This document shows, piece by piece, positions 1 to 6,319 of a DNA stretch of 6,319 nt. How positions within the stretch are numbered: position 1 is the first letter of the stretch; every line of letters starts with the position of its first letter. A program made the translations under genes and the position numbers. The notes beneath the pieces were generated by a model. That model searched no databases and had not been told where the DNA came from. It worked only from the letters and a program-made list of their open reading frames with translations. The stretch is taken from contig JAAYZL010000169.1 of the NCBI GenBank assembly GCA_012514855.1, positions 1 to 6,319 of the forward strand, written 5' to 3'. The stretch is from Clostridiales bacterium (GTDB lineage Bacteria; Bacillota_A; Clostridia; Christensenellales; Aristaeellaceae).

Positions 1-1098
1 GCGCTGTTCATGCTTCCGCTGTTCGGGAAATTCTCCGACCGCTCCGAAACCCGCATCGGGCGGCGCATGCCGTACATCCTGTTCGGGACGATCGCGGCGG
101 TCGCGCTGATGCTCGTGCTCGCGGTTTCGGACGCGCCCGGAAAATTCCCGCTGTTCCTCGCGGTGCTGGCGCTCTTGCTCGTCGCGATGGGCACGTACCG
201 CTCGCCCGCGGTCGCGCTGATGCCGGACGTGACGCCGAAACCGCTGCGCTCGAAGGGCAACGCGATCATCAACCTCATGGGCGCGCTCGGCGGCGTCTAC
301 ACGCTCGGCATGATCCAGATTCTGGTCACAAAGCGCGCGGACGGCTCGGCGAACTACTTCCCGGTGTTCGTCGCGGTCGCGGCGCTGATGCTGTTCGCGG
401 CGGTGTTTCTGCTGCTGCGCGTGAACGAGAAGAAGCTCGCGGCCGAGGTTCCGGACGAGCCGGGGGAGATTCTCACCGGCCCGCGGCTGTCCGGCCCGGC
501 GCTGAAAAGCCTGCTTTTGATCCTGTCCTCGGTCTTTTTCTGGTACATGGGCTACAACGCGGTCGTCACCGCCTATACGAAGTATTTCACGGCGCAGTGG
601 GGCGACCTCGGCGGCGCGTCGCTGTGCCTGATGATCGCGACGATGGGCGCGGTCGTCAGCTACATCCCGATCGGCATGCTCTCCCAGCGCGTCGGCCGCA
701 AGGCGGTGATCCTCGCGGGCGCGAGCATTTTGACCGCGTGCTTCTGCCTGAGCAGCCAGATCCGCACGTTTTCATTCGCGGTCTACGTGATCTTCGTCGT
801 GATCGGCTTTGCGTGGGCGGCGATCAACGTGAACTCGTACCCGATGGTCGTGGAGCTCAGCAAGGGCTCGAACGTCGGCCGGTACACGGGCTTCTACTAC
901 GCGTTCTCGATGGCCGCGCAGATCGTGACGCCGATCGCGTCCGGGTGGCTGCTCGAGCACGTCGGCTACCACACGCTGTTCCCGTACGCGGCGGTCATGG
1001 TCGGCGCGTCGTTCTTCACGATGCTGACCGTGCGCCACGGCGACAGCGTCCCCCAGCGGCCCGCCACGGTGTTCGAGCATCTGGCGGCGGCGGACTGA
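1..1098 (+). CDS. MFS transporter, SLC45/GPH-like (5' end outside window)
   Basis: Integral membrane transporter of the major facilitator superfamily. The substrate is unknown, but the closest flavour is the SLC45/GPH sugar-cation symporter type. The frame is open to the left edge (A-L-F precede the first visible Met at position 10), so the gene starts upstream; compared with the usual 420-460 residues, roughly the first one or two helices are missing. Near the visible start lies the cytoplasmic loop 2-3 signature, G-x-F-S-D-R followed by R-x-G-R-R-x-P (about nt 25-75). About ten hydrophobic segments follow, with a charged central linker near nt 420-500 that separates the two six-helix halves. 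A second-half copy of the loop motif, ending V-G-R-K, sits near nt 675-705. The gene ends 1 bp before the phosphodiesterase gene, which suggests a shared transcript and perhaps uptake of a related compound. The family call is firm; the substrate cannot be read from the sequence. Confidence 0.88.
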   Translation, partial: ALFMLPLFGKFSDRSETRIGRRMPYILFGTIAAVALMLVLAVSDAPGKFPLFLAVLALLLVAMGTYRSPAVALMPDVTPKPLRSKGNAIINLMGALGGVYTLGMIQILVTKRADGSANYFPVFVAVAALMLFAAVFLLLRVNEKKLAAEVPDEPGEILTGPRLSGPALKSLLLILSSVFFWYMGYNAVVTAYTKYFTAQWGDLGGASLCLMIATMGAVVSYIPIGMLSQRVGRKAVILAGASILTACFCLSSQIRTFSFAVYVIFVVIGFAWAAINVNSYPMVVELSKGSNVGRYTGFYYAFSMAAQIVTPIASGWLLEHVGYHTLFPYAAVMVGASFFTMLTVRHGDSVPQRPATVFEHLAAAD

Positions 1099-1099
1099 C

Positions 1100-1939
1100 A
1101 TGGCCTGGATCTGGATTTGCGGCGCGCCCGCGCTGCTCCTCATCCTGTACGTGTTTATGACCGCGCCGAACCCGCGAAAGCGCGCGCGGAACCTGCCCAT
1201 GCTCTACGCGCACAGGGGCCTGCACGGGCCGGACGTCGTCGAAAACGGCCTCGCGGCGTTCGAGCGCGCGTGCCGGGCGAAGCTGGGCATCGAGTTCGAC
1301 GTGCGGTTCACGCGGGACAATCGGGTCGTCGTCTTTCACGACGACGCGCTCGACCGGATGTTCGGAAGCCCCGAGCGCGTCGACCGGCTGACGCTTGAGG
1401 AGCTCCGGGCGATGGAGCTTGCGGACGGCGGCGCGGTGCCGACGCTCGACGAGGTGCTCGCGCTCGTGGACGGCCGCGTGCCGCTCCTGATCGAGATCAA
1501 GAACTGCCGCCGCATCGCCCGGCTCTGCGCCGCCGTCAAGGAGAAGCTCGAAAATTACGCGGGCGAGTACGCCGTCGAGTCGTTCAACCCGCTGGCGCTT
1601 CGCTGGTTCCGGCGCCGCGCCGGCGATGTGCCGCGCGGCCAGCTCGTCGCGCATCCGGAGGAATATATGGGGGTGACGGGCGCGGTCGGCGCGTTTCTGC
1701 TGTCGAATCTGCTGGCGAACTGCCTGTCGCGCCCGGACTTCGTCGCCTACGACCTGAACATGGCCCGGGAATTCGCGATCCGCGTGCAGCGCAAGATCTA
1801 CCGCGCGAAGCTCGCCGCGTGGACGGTGCGCACGCGCTCGGCGCTCAATTGGCTGATGCGCACGGGCCAGTCCGCGATCATGGAAATCGAGATCGGGAAG
1901 GACCCGATCAGCGCTTTGGAGGGGGAGAGATATGTCTAA
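1100..1939 (+). CDS. Glycerophosphodiester phosphodiesterase, N-terminally membrane-anchored
   Basis: A GDPD-family enzyme of 279 residues. The family hydrolyses glycerophosphodiesters to sn-glycerol-3-phosphate and an alcohol, on a metal-dependent TIM-barrel. Residues 4-21 form one hydrophobic helix followed by a basic stretch (R-K-R-A-R), so it is probably membrane-anchored with the barrel after it. The family's catalytic signatures are visible: A-H-R-G with H38 and R39, E49-N, E65-F-D67 (metal ligands), and H80-D81 as the second catalytic histidine. I-E-I-K around 131-134, E160-S-F-N and W241-T continue the barrel strands. The usual G-V-D-G-I-I-T end motif is not recognisable; the C-terminus reads S-A-I-M-E-I-E-I instead, so it is a divergent subfamily member. 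The ATG at 1100 lies 1 bp after the transporter stop with no good Shine-Dalgarno sequence, so translation is probably coupled. The later Met codons would remove the anchor. The actual substrate is unknown. Confidence 0.9.
   Translation: MAWIWICGAPALLLILYVFMTAPNPRKRARNLPMLYAHRGLHGPDVVENGLAAFERACRAKLGIEFDVRFTRDNRVVVFHDDALDRMFGSPERVDRLTLEELRAMELADGGAVPTLDEVLALVDGRVPLLIEIKNCRRIARLCAAVKEKLENYAGEYAVESFNPLALRWFRRRAGDVPRGQLVAHPEEYMGVTGAVGAFLLSNLLANCLSRPDFVAYDLNMAREFAIRVQRKIYRAKLAAWTVRTRSALNWLMRTGQSAIMEIEIGKDPISALEGERYV
1919..1923 (+). promoter_or_regulatory. Ribosome binding site of the DUF362 gene
   Basis: GGAGG inside the 3' end of the phosphodiesterase gene, 8 nt before the ATG at 1932. It supports that start although the two genes overlap by 8 bp. 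Confidence 0.75.
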
Positions 1940-3029
1940 GGTATACTTTGCATCTCTGCGGCTCACGGGGGGCGAGTGCATCGCGGACAAGCTCAAGCGG
2001 CTGATCCGCGCCGCGGGCATCGGAAAGATCGACTTCCGCCAAAAATTCGTCGCCGTCAAGGTGCACTTCGGCGAGGAGGGAAACCTCGCGTTCCTGCGCG
2101 CGGACTACGCGCGGGCGGTGATCGAGGTCATCCGGTCGCTGGGCGGGAAGCCGTTTGTGACGGACGCGAACACGATGTACGTCGGCTCGCGCAGGAATGC
2201 GCTCGACCACCTCGACACCGCGTACCGCCACGGCTACAACCCGCTGTCGCTTGCCGGCTGCCACGCGATCATCGCCGACGGGCTGAAGGGCACCGACGAC
2301 GTGCTCGTGCCCATCGACGGCGAGTTCGTCAAGACCGCGAAGATCGCCCGCGCGATCATGGACGCGGACGTGCTCGTGTCGCTGACGCACTTCAAGGGGC
2401 ACGAGGGCACGGGCTTCGGAGGCACGCTCAAGAACATCGGCATGGGCTCCGGCTCCGCGCGCGGCAAGGCCGAGATGCACGAGAGCGAGAAGCCCGCGGC
2501 CGACCGCGAGCTGTGCACGGCCTGCGGCATTTGCCGGGACAACTGCGCGCATCAGGCGATCGGGATCGAGGACTTCGCGCACGTAAACTACGACCGGTGC
2601 GTCGGCTGCGGCCGCTGCATAGGCGTCTGCCCGACAAAGGCCATGCGGCCGATCGCCGAGAACGGCTGCGAGATGCTCGCGCGCAAGGTCGCGGAGTATA
2701 CATACGCGGTGTGCAGGGGGAGGCCGTCGTTCCACGTGTCGCTGATCGTCGACGTGTCGCCGTTCTGCGACTGCTACGGCGTCAGCGACGCGCCGGTCAT
2801 CCCGGACGTCGGCATGCTCGCGTCGTTCGACCCGGTCGCGCTCGACAAGGCGTGCGCCGACCTCGCGAACCGCCAGCACGCGATCGCGGACTCGTATCTC
2901 GGAGAGAAGACGCCCTCCGGCGACCACTTCCGCACCATGCACCCGGACACAAACTGGGAGTCGGGCATCGAGCAGGCGGAGAAGGTCGGCCTCGGGAGCG
3001 CGAAGTACGAGCTGATCGACATCGGGTAG
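1932..3029 (+). CDS. DUF362 domain protein with two 4Fe-4S ferredoxin motifs
   Basis: A protein of 365 residues combining the DUF362 fold with an inserted bacterial-ferredoxin-type domain. DUF362 proteins are common in anaerobes and are, as far as I know, without an assigned reaction; an electron-transfer or redox role is inferred from the clusters. DUF362 hallmarks seen are K-V-H-F-G-E (43-48), T-H-F-K-G-H (152-157) and G-G-T-L-K-N-I-G-M-G (163-172). The Fe-S ligands follow: C195, C198, C201, C205 and then C223, C226, C229, C233-P, enough for two [4Fe-4S] clusters. The first motif lacks the usual proline after its last cysteine (C-A instead of C-P). The DUF362 fold resumes after the insertion, with a further C279-D-C281 pair and the segment I-P-D-V-G-M-L-A-S-F-D-P-V-A-L-D. 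There is no signal peptide or membrane helix, so it is probably cytoplasmic. The gene overlaps the phosphodiesterase gene by 8 bp (third gene of the operon) and has its own GGAGG. The family call is firm; the function is open. Confidence 0.92.
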   Translation: MSKVYFASLRLTGGECIADKLKRLIRAAGIGKIDFRQKFVAVKVHFGEEGNLAFLRADYARAVIEVIRSLGGKPFVTDANTMYVGSRRNALDHLDTAYRHGYNPLSLAGCHAIIADGLKGTDDVLVPIDGEFVKTAKIARAIMDADVLVSLTHFKGHEGTGFGGTLKNIGMGSGSARGKAEMHESEKPAADRELCTACGICRDNCAHQAIGIEDFAHVNYDRCVGCGRCIGVCPTKAMRPIAENGCEMLARKVAEYTYAVCRGRPSFHVSLIVDVSPFCDCYGVSDAPVIPDVGMLASFDPVALDKACADLANRQHAIADSYLGEKTPSGDHFRTMHPDTNWESGIEQAEKVGLGSAKYELIDIG

Positions 3030-3063
3030 CGGCGGGATTTTCCGGCGGCGCGCCCAAATGGGA

Positions 3064-3092
3064 TTGCGTTTCGAGCCATAAAATGGTATGAT
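3064..3092 (+). promoter_or_regulatory. Extended -10 sigma-70/sigma-A promoter of bfr
   Basis: -35 box TTGCGT (3064-3069), a 17-nt spacer, and -10 box TATGAT (3087-3092) preceded by TGG at 3084-3086, which makes the extended form TGGTATGAT. Transcription should begin near 3099, leaving a leader of about 25 nt before the bfr start. The region is clearly more AT-rich than its surroundings. I see no convincing Fur or PerR palindrome over it. The promoter shows that bfr can be transcribed independently of the upstream operon. Confidence 0.8.
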
Positions 3093-3109
3093 AGAGCTGC
3101 AAATACGTG

Positions 3110-3116
3110 AAGGAGG
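3110..3116 (+). promoter_or_regulatory. bfr: Ribosome binding site that fixes the bfr start
   Basis: AAGGAGG, 7 nt before the ATG at 3124. It decides against the earlier in-frame ATG at 3088, which lies inside the -10 box and so cannot be in the transcript. Confidence 0.93.
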
Positions 3117-3123
3117 TTTCATC

Positions 3124-3591
3124 ATGAAAGGCAACACCAGACTTATAGAAGTATTGAACTCCCTGCTGGCCGATGAACTGACCGCGATCAATCAGTACAT
3201 CGTCCATGCCGAGATGTGCGAGGACTGGGGCTATGCCGCGCTGCACGGGCACTTCGAGAAGCGGGCCATTGACGAAATGAAGCATGCCGAGAAGCTCATC
3301 GGGCGGATACTGTTCCTGGAGGGCACCCCGATCGTCAGCGAGCTGAAGGGCATCCATATCGGCGCGGAGGTGCCGGGGCAGCTCGAGCACGACCGCGTGG
3401 CCGAGGTCGGCGCGATCGAGGCGTACAACGAGGCGATCGACCTGGCCGCCCAGGTCAAGGACCACGCGACGCGCGACATATTGGTCAAGATCCTCAACGA
3501 CGAGGACCGCCACATGGACGAGATCGAAGAGCTGCAGGCCCAGATCGAGCAGATGACGCTGCCCGTGTTCCTGACGACGAAGACCAACTGA
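3124..3591 (+). CDS. bfr: Bacterioferritin (haem-binding iron storage ferritin)
   Basis: Bacterioferritin of 155 residues, close to the 158 of E. coli Bfr. The family forms 24-subunit cytoplasmic shells that oxidise Fe(II) and store it as a ferric mineral, with haem bound between subunit pairs. It opens M-K-G-N-T, as family members do, and is a four-helix bundle. All ferroxidase ligands fall at the E. coli numbers: E18, E51, H54, E94, E127 and H130. The haem-ligand methionine is present as M52 in the D-E-M-K-H motif, and Y25 and W35 are kept. Positions 46 and 47 are K and R, where E. coli has H and E; H46 is part of the inner-surface iron site there, so iron handling may differ. It has its own promoter and a strong ribosome binding site and is followed by a terminator, so it is probably monocistronic. 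The assignment is very secure; only the iron-transfer detail is inference. Confidence 0.97.
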   Translation: MKGNTRLIEVLNSLLADELTAINQYIVHAEMCEDWGYAALHGHFEKRAIDEMKHAEKLIGRILFLEGTPIVSELKGIHIGAEVPGQLEHDRVAEVGAIEAYNEAIDLAAQVKDHATRDILVKILNDEDRHMDEIEELQAQIEQMTLPVFLTTKTN

Positions 3592-3607
3592 GTTTTCCCC
3601 TGAAAAT

Positions 3608-3637
3608 ACGCCCCCTCTTCTCGCGAAGAGGGGGCGT
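3608..3637. terminator. Bidirectional intrinsic terminator between bfr and the gpsA-like gene
   Basis: A perfect 13-bp hairpin: left arm 3608-3620, TCGC loop 3621-3624, right arm 3625-3637, with a C5/G5 core. On the + strand it is followed by CGTCCGTTTTA, a short T-run a few bases late. On the - strand it is followed directly by ATTTTCAG. It lies 16 bp after the bfr stop and 8 bp after the end of the convergent gpsA-like gene, so it can end both transcripts. The U-tracts are short in both directions, which is the weak point. Confidence 0.87.
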
Positions 3638-3645
3638 CGTCCGTT

Positions 3646-4674
3646 TTAGAATTCCGTTTCGAACTTCTTCCAGGGAATGTCGACCGGGGCCTCATGGTTC
3701 AGGATGTCGTCGATGTGCAAAAGCAGCGGGAAGTCGTCCGCGCTGACCTCGCCGAGCTCGATCCTTCTCCTGACCGCGCGCGCGGTGCGGGTCGCGATGA
3801 CGACGGATTCGAGCGTCACGCCCTCGAGCTCGCGCATGGCCTCGCCGAACGAGAGCCCCTTCCCCAGCAGCGTGCCGATCAGCCGCGTGCGGCCGCCGAA
3901 CACCGTCACGTACAGGTCGCCCGCGCCGTAGACGATGTTGTCGTCGCCCCCGCCGACGAGCCCGAGCAGCTTGCGCATCTCGCGCACGCTCTGGGCGAAC
4001 AGCGCGGCCTGCGAGTTGTAGTGGAGCTTGCCGTCTTGCCTCTCCGCGAGGCCGACCGCGAGCGTCACCGCAAGCGCGTACGCGTTTTTCATCGCGACCG
4101 CGCACTCGACGCCGACGACGTCCGTCGACAGGCTGATGTGGTAGTAGCTTGTCTGAAACAGCGACTTGATCCGGCGGAGCGTCCCGACATCCTCGCCGCA
4201 GAACGCGACGTAGGTCTGGTCGCGGTCGGCCAGCTCGTAGCTCGTGCACGGGCCGCCGACGGCGTTCAGGTTCAGCGCCCGCTCGCCGAGCCTGCGCTTA
4301 TAGTAAATGGGGTAGGGGATCAACTCGCCGTCCGCCCCGTCGACCATGCCCTTCGTGACGGCCAGGACCGGGAGCGCGTCCGGGACGACCGGGAGCACGC
4401 TCTCCAGAAACCAGTCGACGCCGAAGCTCGACACGCCGGAGACCAGGGCCTCCGCGCCGTCGAGCGCCTCCGAAAGCTGTTCGAACTGGTAATAGCGGTA
4501 GCTCGCGGGGAGGTCGCGCCGCATCGAAAGATGGCGCGAGGCCGCGCGCGCGTGGTCGATGATCGCGCGGTCGAGCGGCGTGCCGACGATGCGCACCTCG
4601 TGGCCGTTGTCGCTCGCGGGGATGCCGATGGCCGAGCCCATCATGCCCGCGCCGACGATTGTGATGACTGCCAT
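3646..4674 (-). CDS. gpsA: NAD(P)-dependent glycerol-3-phosphate dehydrogenase, divergent GpsA
   Basis: A protein of 342 residues, a normal length for GpsA. The family reduces dihydroxyacetone phosphate to sn-glycerol-3-phosphate for phospholipid synthesis in the cytoplasm. Visible in order: Rossmann motif G8-A-G-M-M-G13; T-K108-G109; G-G-P with E-L-A downstream (140-149); G-V-E (188-190) and K196-N, the family's catalytic lysine; and G-A-G-D253-L-Y-V-T257. The protein departs from ordinary GpsA in several places. The Trp of G-x-G-x-W-G is Met, and G-T replaces the usual residues after the second strand. The S-R-N motif after G-D-L reads T-R264-L, two residues earlier, so the phosphate-binding Asn is missing. 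It may be a GpsA subfamily or an enzyme with a related substrate. The start lies 3 bp after the uppP stop with only a weak GGTG ribosome site, which implies coupled translation. Confidence 0.83.
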   Translation of the reverse strand: MAVITIVGAGMMGSAIGIPASDNGHEVRIVGTPLDRAIIDHARAASRHLSMRRDLPASYRYYQFEQLSEALDGAEALVSGVSSFGVDWFLESVLPVVPDALPVLAVTKGMVDGADGELIPYPIYYKRRLGERALNLNAVGGPCTSYELADRDQTYVAFCGEDVGTLRRIKSLFQTSYYHISLSTDVVGVECAVAMKNAYALAVTLAVGLAERQDGKLHYNSQAALFAQSVREMRKLLGLVGGGDDNIVYGAGDLYVTVFGGRTRLIGTLLGKGLSFGEAMRELEGVTLESVVIATRTARAVRRRIELGEVSADDFPLLLHIDDILNHEAPVDIPWKKFETEF

Positions 4675-4677
4675 GGG

Positions 4678-5484
4678 CTACACCATCCAGATTTTAAAGA
4701 TGTATTTGTCGAGCAGCAGCAGCGTGCCCACGAGGAACGTGTACAGCGCGAACCACTTCATGCTGATCCTGCGGATCAACTCCAGCATGCCCTTGATCGC
4801 CAAAAACCCGAACGCCGCCGCCGCGACCATGCCGATCAATATCGGCAGCGCCCCGATGTTTCCGACGCCCTGGCCGTCGAGCGCGATGTGCTTGAGCTCG
4901 AGCAGCGCCGAACCCAGGATCGCCGGGATCGACATCAGAAACGAGAAATCCGCCGCGCGCCTGCGGGTCAGCCCGCTCGCGACGCCCGCGGAGATCGTCG
5001 AGCCGGAGCGCGACAGCCCCGGAAGGATCGCGACCGCCTGCATGACCCCCATCGCGACGGAATCCTGCAGGTTCACGCGCTTGTGGAGCAGTTTGCGCGC
5101 GCGCCGCCACTGGCCGACGAGGTCGCCCGCGACGAGCACCGCCGAGGTCAGGTAGAACGACCAGATGATAAACGCGCCCTCGAACGCGTCGCCGAAGTCG
5201 ACGACGAGCGCCGCGACCACCGCCGGGATCGTCGCGACGACGAGCCATTTGAGGTCCGATCTGACCGGATGCAGGATCATCCCCCAGATGCGCCGCCAGT
5301 AGACGGCGAACACCGCGGCGAGCGTCCCGATGTGCAGCAAAATGTTGATCAGCAGCAGGTTTTCGCCCGCTGTCCCGATGCCGAATACCTTCTGCAGCAC
5401 CAGCAGATGGCCGGACGAGCTGACCGGCAGAAACTCCGTCAGCCCCTGCACCGCGCCCAGCACAAAGGCGTGCAATTCGCTCAT
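4678..5484 (-). CDS. uppP: Undecaprenyl-diphosphatase UppP (BacA family)
   Basis: A polytopic membrane enzyme of 268 residues, typical for UppP. It dephosphorylates undecaprenyl diphosphate, which recycles the lipid carrier for peptidoglycan and other wall polymers; extra copies give bacitracin resistance in several bacteria. Both active-site signatures are present. The first is Q13-G-L-T-E17-F-L-P-V-S-S-S-G-H26 (the E/Q-x-x-x-E motif and its histidine), and the second is P155-G-L-S-R159-S-G, with the essential arginine. H51-I-G-T and several long hydrophobic helices agree with the family. The start is fixed by AAGGAGG upstream. It lies 61 bp after leuS and 3 bp before the gpsA-like gene on the same strand, so it is probably part of a leuS-uppP-gpsA transcript. 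Nothing is missing or truncated. Confidence 0.97.
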   Translation of the reverse strand: MSELHAFVLGAVQGLTEFLPVSSSGHLLVLQKVFGIGTAGENLLLINILLHIGTLAAVFAVYWRRIWGMILHPVRSDLKWLVVATIPAVVAALVVDFGDAFEGAFIIWSFYLTSAVLVAGDLVGQWRRARKLLHKRVNLQDSVAMGVMQAVAILPGLSRSGSTISAGVASGLTRRRAADFSFLMSIPAILGSALLELKHIALDGQGVGNIGALPILIGMVAAAAFGFLAIKGMLELIRRISMKWFALYTFLVGTLLLLDKYIFKIWMV

Positions 5485-5491
5485 GGCAACC

Positions 5492-5498
5492 CCTCCTT
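5492..5498 (-). promoter_or_regulatory. uppP: Ribosome binding site of uppP
   Basis: AAGGAGG on the minus strand, 7 nt before the uppP ATG. It is strong and supports the chosen start. Confidence 0.9.
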
Positions 5499-5545
5499 GT
5501 TTCAGCGTATGCGCCCGGAACCGGCGGAATCAATCCCCGGCCGGG

Positions 5546-6319
5546 TCAGCACACGATGTTGACGAGCCGCCCGGGGACGAACACGAGCTTGCGGATCGGC
5601 TTGTCCGCGACGAGCCTGCGGATCTCCGGGAGTTCCCGGAAATACGTTTCCGCGGCCTCGCGCGAGAGGTCCGCCGGCACGTCGAGGCGGCCGCGCACCT
5701 TGCCGTTCACCTGCACCGCAATCTCGACCGTCTCGCGGACGAGCGCCCTCTCGTCGCAGACCGGCCACGGCGCGCGGAACAGCTCCGGGCCCAGCTCGCA
5801 CAGCCGGTTGATCTCCTCGGTGATGTGCGGCGCGACGGGGTTCAGGAGGTGCACGAGCGTCCGAAGCTCGGTTCTGGTGATGCTCCCCTTCGCGTAGAAC
5901 GAGTTCACAAGGCTCATCATCTGCGCGATCGCGGTGTTGAACTTCATGCGCTCGAAGTCCTCGGTGACCTTTTTGACCGTGAAATTGACGTCGTAGGCCA
6001 TGTCCTTCGAGATGCCGTCTGCGTCGCTGAGCATCTCCATCAGCCGCCATACGCGGTCGAGGAACCGCCGGCAGCCGCGCGCGCCCTCGGTCGACCACGG
6101 GATCGCCTGGTCGAACGCGCCCATGAACATCTCGAACGTCCGGAACGCGTCCGCGCCCAGCTCGTCGACGATCAGGTCGGGGTTGACGACGTTGCCGCGC
6201 GCCTTCGACATCTTCTCGCCGTCCGCGCCCAGGATCATGCCGTGGCTCGTGCGCTTCCGGTACGGCTCGGGCGTCGGAACGACGCCGATGTCGTACAAAA
6301 ACCTGTGCCAGAAGCGGGA
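5546..6319 (-). CDS. leuS: Leucyl-tRNA synthetase, C-terminal part (N-terminus outside window)
   Basis: The last 257 residues of leucyl-tRNA synthetase, which charges tRNA-Leu with leucine in the cytoplasm. The frame stays open to the right edge (S-R-F-W-H-R-F-L-Y-D-I-G), so this is about 30% of a protein that is usually 800-870 residues long. Seen in order: H-G-M-I-L-G followed by the class I signature K-M-S-K-A (6200-6214) and R-G-N-V-V-N-P-D, which is the end of the catalytic domain. Next come the helical anticodon-binding domain (with L-N-P-V-A-P-H-I-T-E-E) and the C-terminal domain with V-Q-V-N-G-K-V-R-G, ending P-G-R-L-V-N-I-V-C. The fifth residue of the KMSKS loop is Ala instead of Ser, a tolerated position. 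The stop is 61 bp upstream of uppP, with no terminator between. Identification is certain; the promoter and any T-box leader would lie beyond the window. Confidence 0.97.
   Translation of the reverse strand, partial: SRFWHRFLYDIGVVPTPEPYRKRTSHGMILGADGEKMSKARGNVVNPDLIVDELGADAFRTFEMFMGAFDQAIPWSTEGARGCRRFLDRVWRLMEMLSDADGISKDMAYDVNFTVKKVTEDFERMKFNTAIAQMMSLVNSFYAKGSITRTELRTLVHLLNPVAPHITEEINRLCELGPELFRAPWPVCDERALVRETVEIAVQVNGKVRGRLDVPADLSREAAETYFRELPEIRRLVADKPIRKLVFVPGRLVNIVC

Noticed and set aside
3030..3063. Search for a terminator after the DUF362 gene
   Set aside because: The stretch is GC-rich but shows no stable hairpin followed by a T-run, so read-through into bfr cannot be excluded.
3088..3123. 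A longer N-terminus for bacterioferritin from the ATG at 3088
   Set aside because: That ATG lies within the -10 box, the extension has no family match, and the ATG at 3124 has a perfect ribosome site and the standard M-K-G start.
1908..3191. A 427-codon open frame on the - strand opposite the DUF362 gene, and similar long frames at 1016-2059 (-) and 1976-3091 (+)
   Set aside because: All are low-complexity, Arg- and Val-rich shadows of genes with firm family motifs in the true frame.
5504..5533. A possible uppP promoter (TTGATT, 18-nt spacer, TACGCT) on the - strand
   Set aside because: The -10 box matches only half the consensus and the spacer is GC-rich; too weak to list as a feature.
5536..5545. 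Palindrome CCCGGCCGGG just after the leuS stop
   Set aside because: It has no loop and no T-run, so it is not a terminator; such short GC palindromes are expected by chance here.
3694..5562. A 622-codon open frame on the + strand, antisense to the gpsA-like gene and uppP
   Set aside because: It runs opposite two clearly recognised genes, its translation is dominated by Arg, Asp, Ala and His with no domain, and such frames are expected opposite GC-rich codons.

Overview
This is a GC-rich, densely coded bacterial chromosome segment with six genes. Nothing on it looks mobile or phage-like. A ferredoxin-domain DUF362 protein, strong AAGGAGG ribosome binding sites, a haem-type bacterioferritin and a divergent GpsA together suggest a high-GC anaerobic member of the Firmicutes (Clostridia). 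This placement is an inference from protein character and cannot be proved from the window.

Layout. On the + strand, positions 1-3029 hold three tightly packed genes: the 3' part of an MFS/SLC45-type transporter, a membrane-anchored glycerophosphodiester phosphodiesterase (1-bp gap), and a DUF362 protein with two 4Fe-4S motifs (8-bp overlap). They look like one translationally coupled operon whose promoter lies off the left edge. A short intergenic stretch then carries a very good extended -10 sigma-A-type promoter, followed by a monocistronic bacterioferritin gene (bfr). Between bfr and the opposing gene there is a strong hairpin that probably ends transcription from both sides.

On the - strand, read from the right edge leftwards, are the 3' part of leuS (leucyl-tRNA synthetase), uppP (undecaprenyl-diphosphatase) and a divergent gpsA-like glycerol-3-phosphate dehydrogenase. 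uppP and the gpsA-like gene are 3 bp apart and almost certainly co-transcribed. leuS is 61 bp upstream of uppP with no terminator between them.

How the genes may work together. UppP recycles the lipid carrier for cell-wall synthesis and GpsA supplies sn-glycerol-3-phosphate for phospholipids, so the uppP-gpsA pair has an envelope theme. The phosphodiesterase on the other strand would release glycerol-3-phosphate from glycerophosphodiesters. Bfr stores iron, and the DUF362 protein would consume Fe-S clusters, but there is no direct evidence that they are linked.

I found no CRISPR array, tRNA or rRNA gene, insertion sequence, toxin-antitoxin or defence system. No stretch over 300 bases lacks a gene. 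The points most worth a second look are the altered substrate-binding motif of the GpsA-like protein, the uncharacterised DUF362 ferredoxin and the changed inner-surface residues of Bfr.
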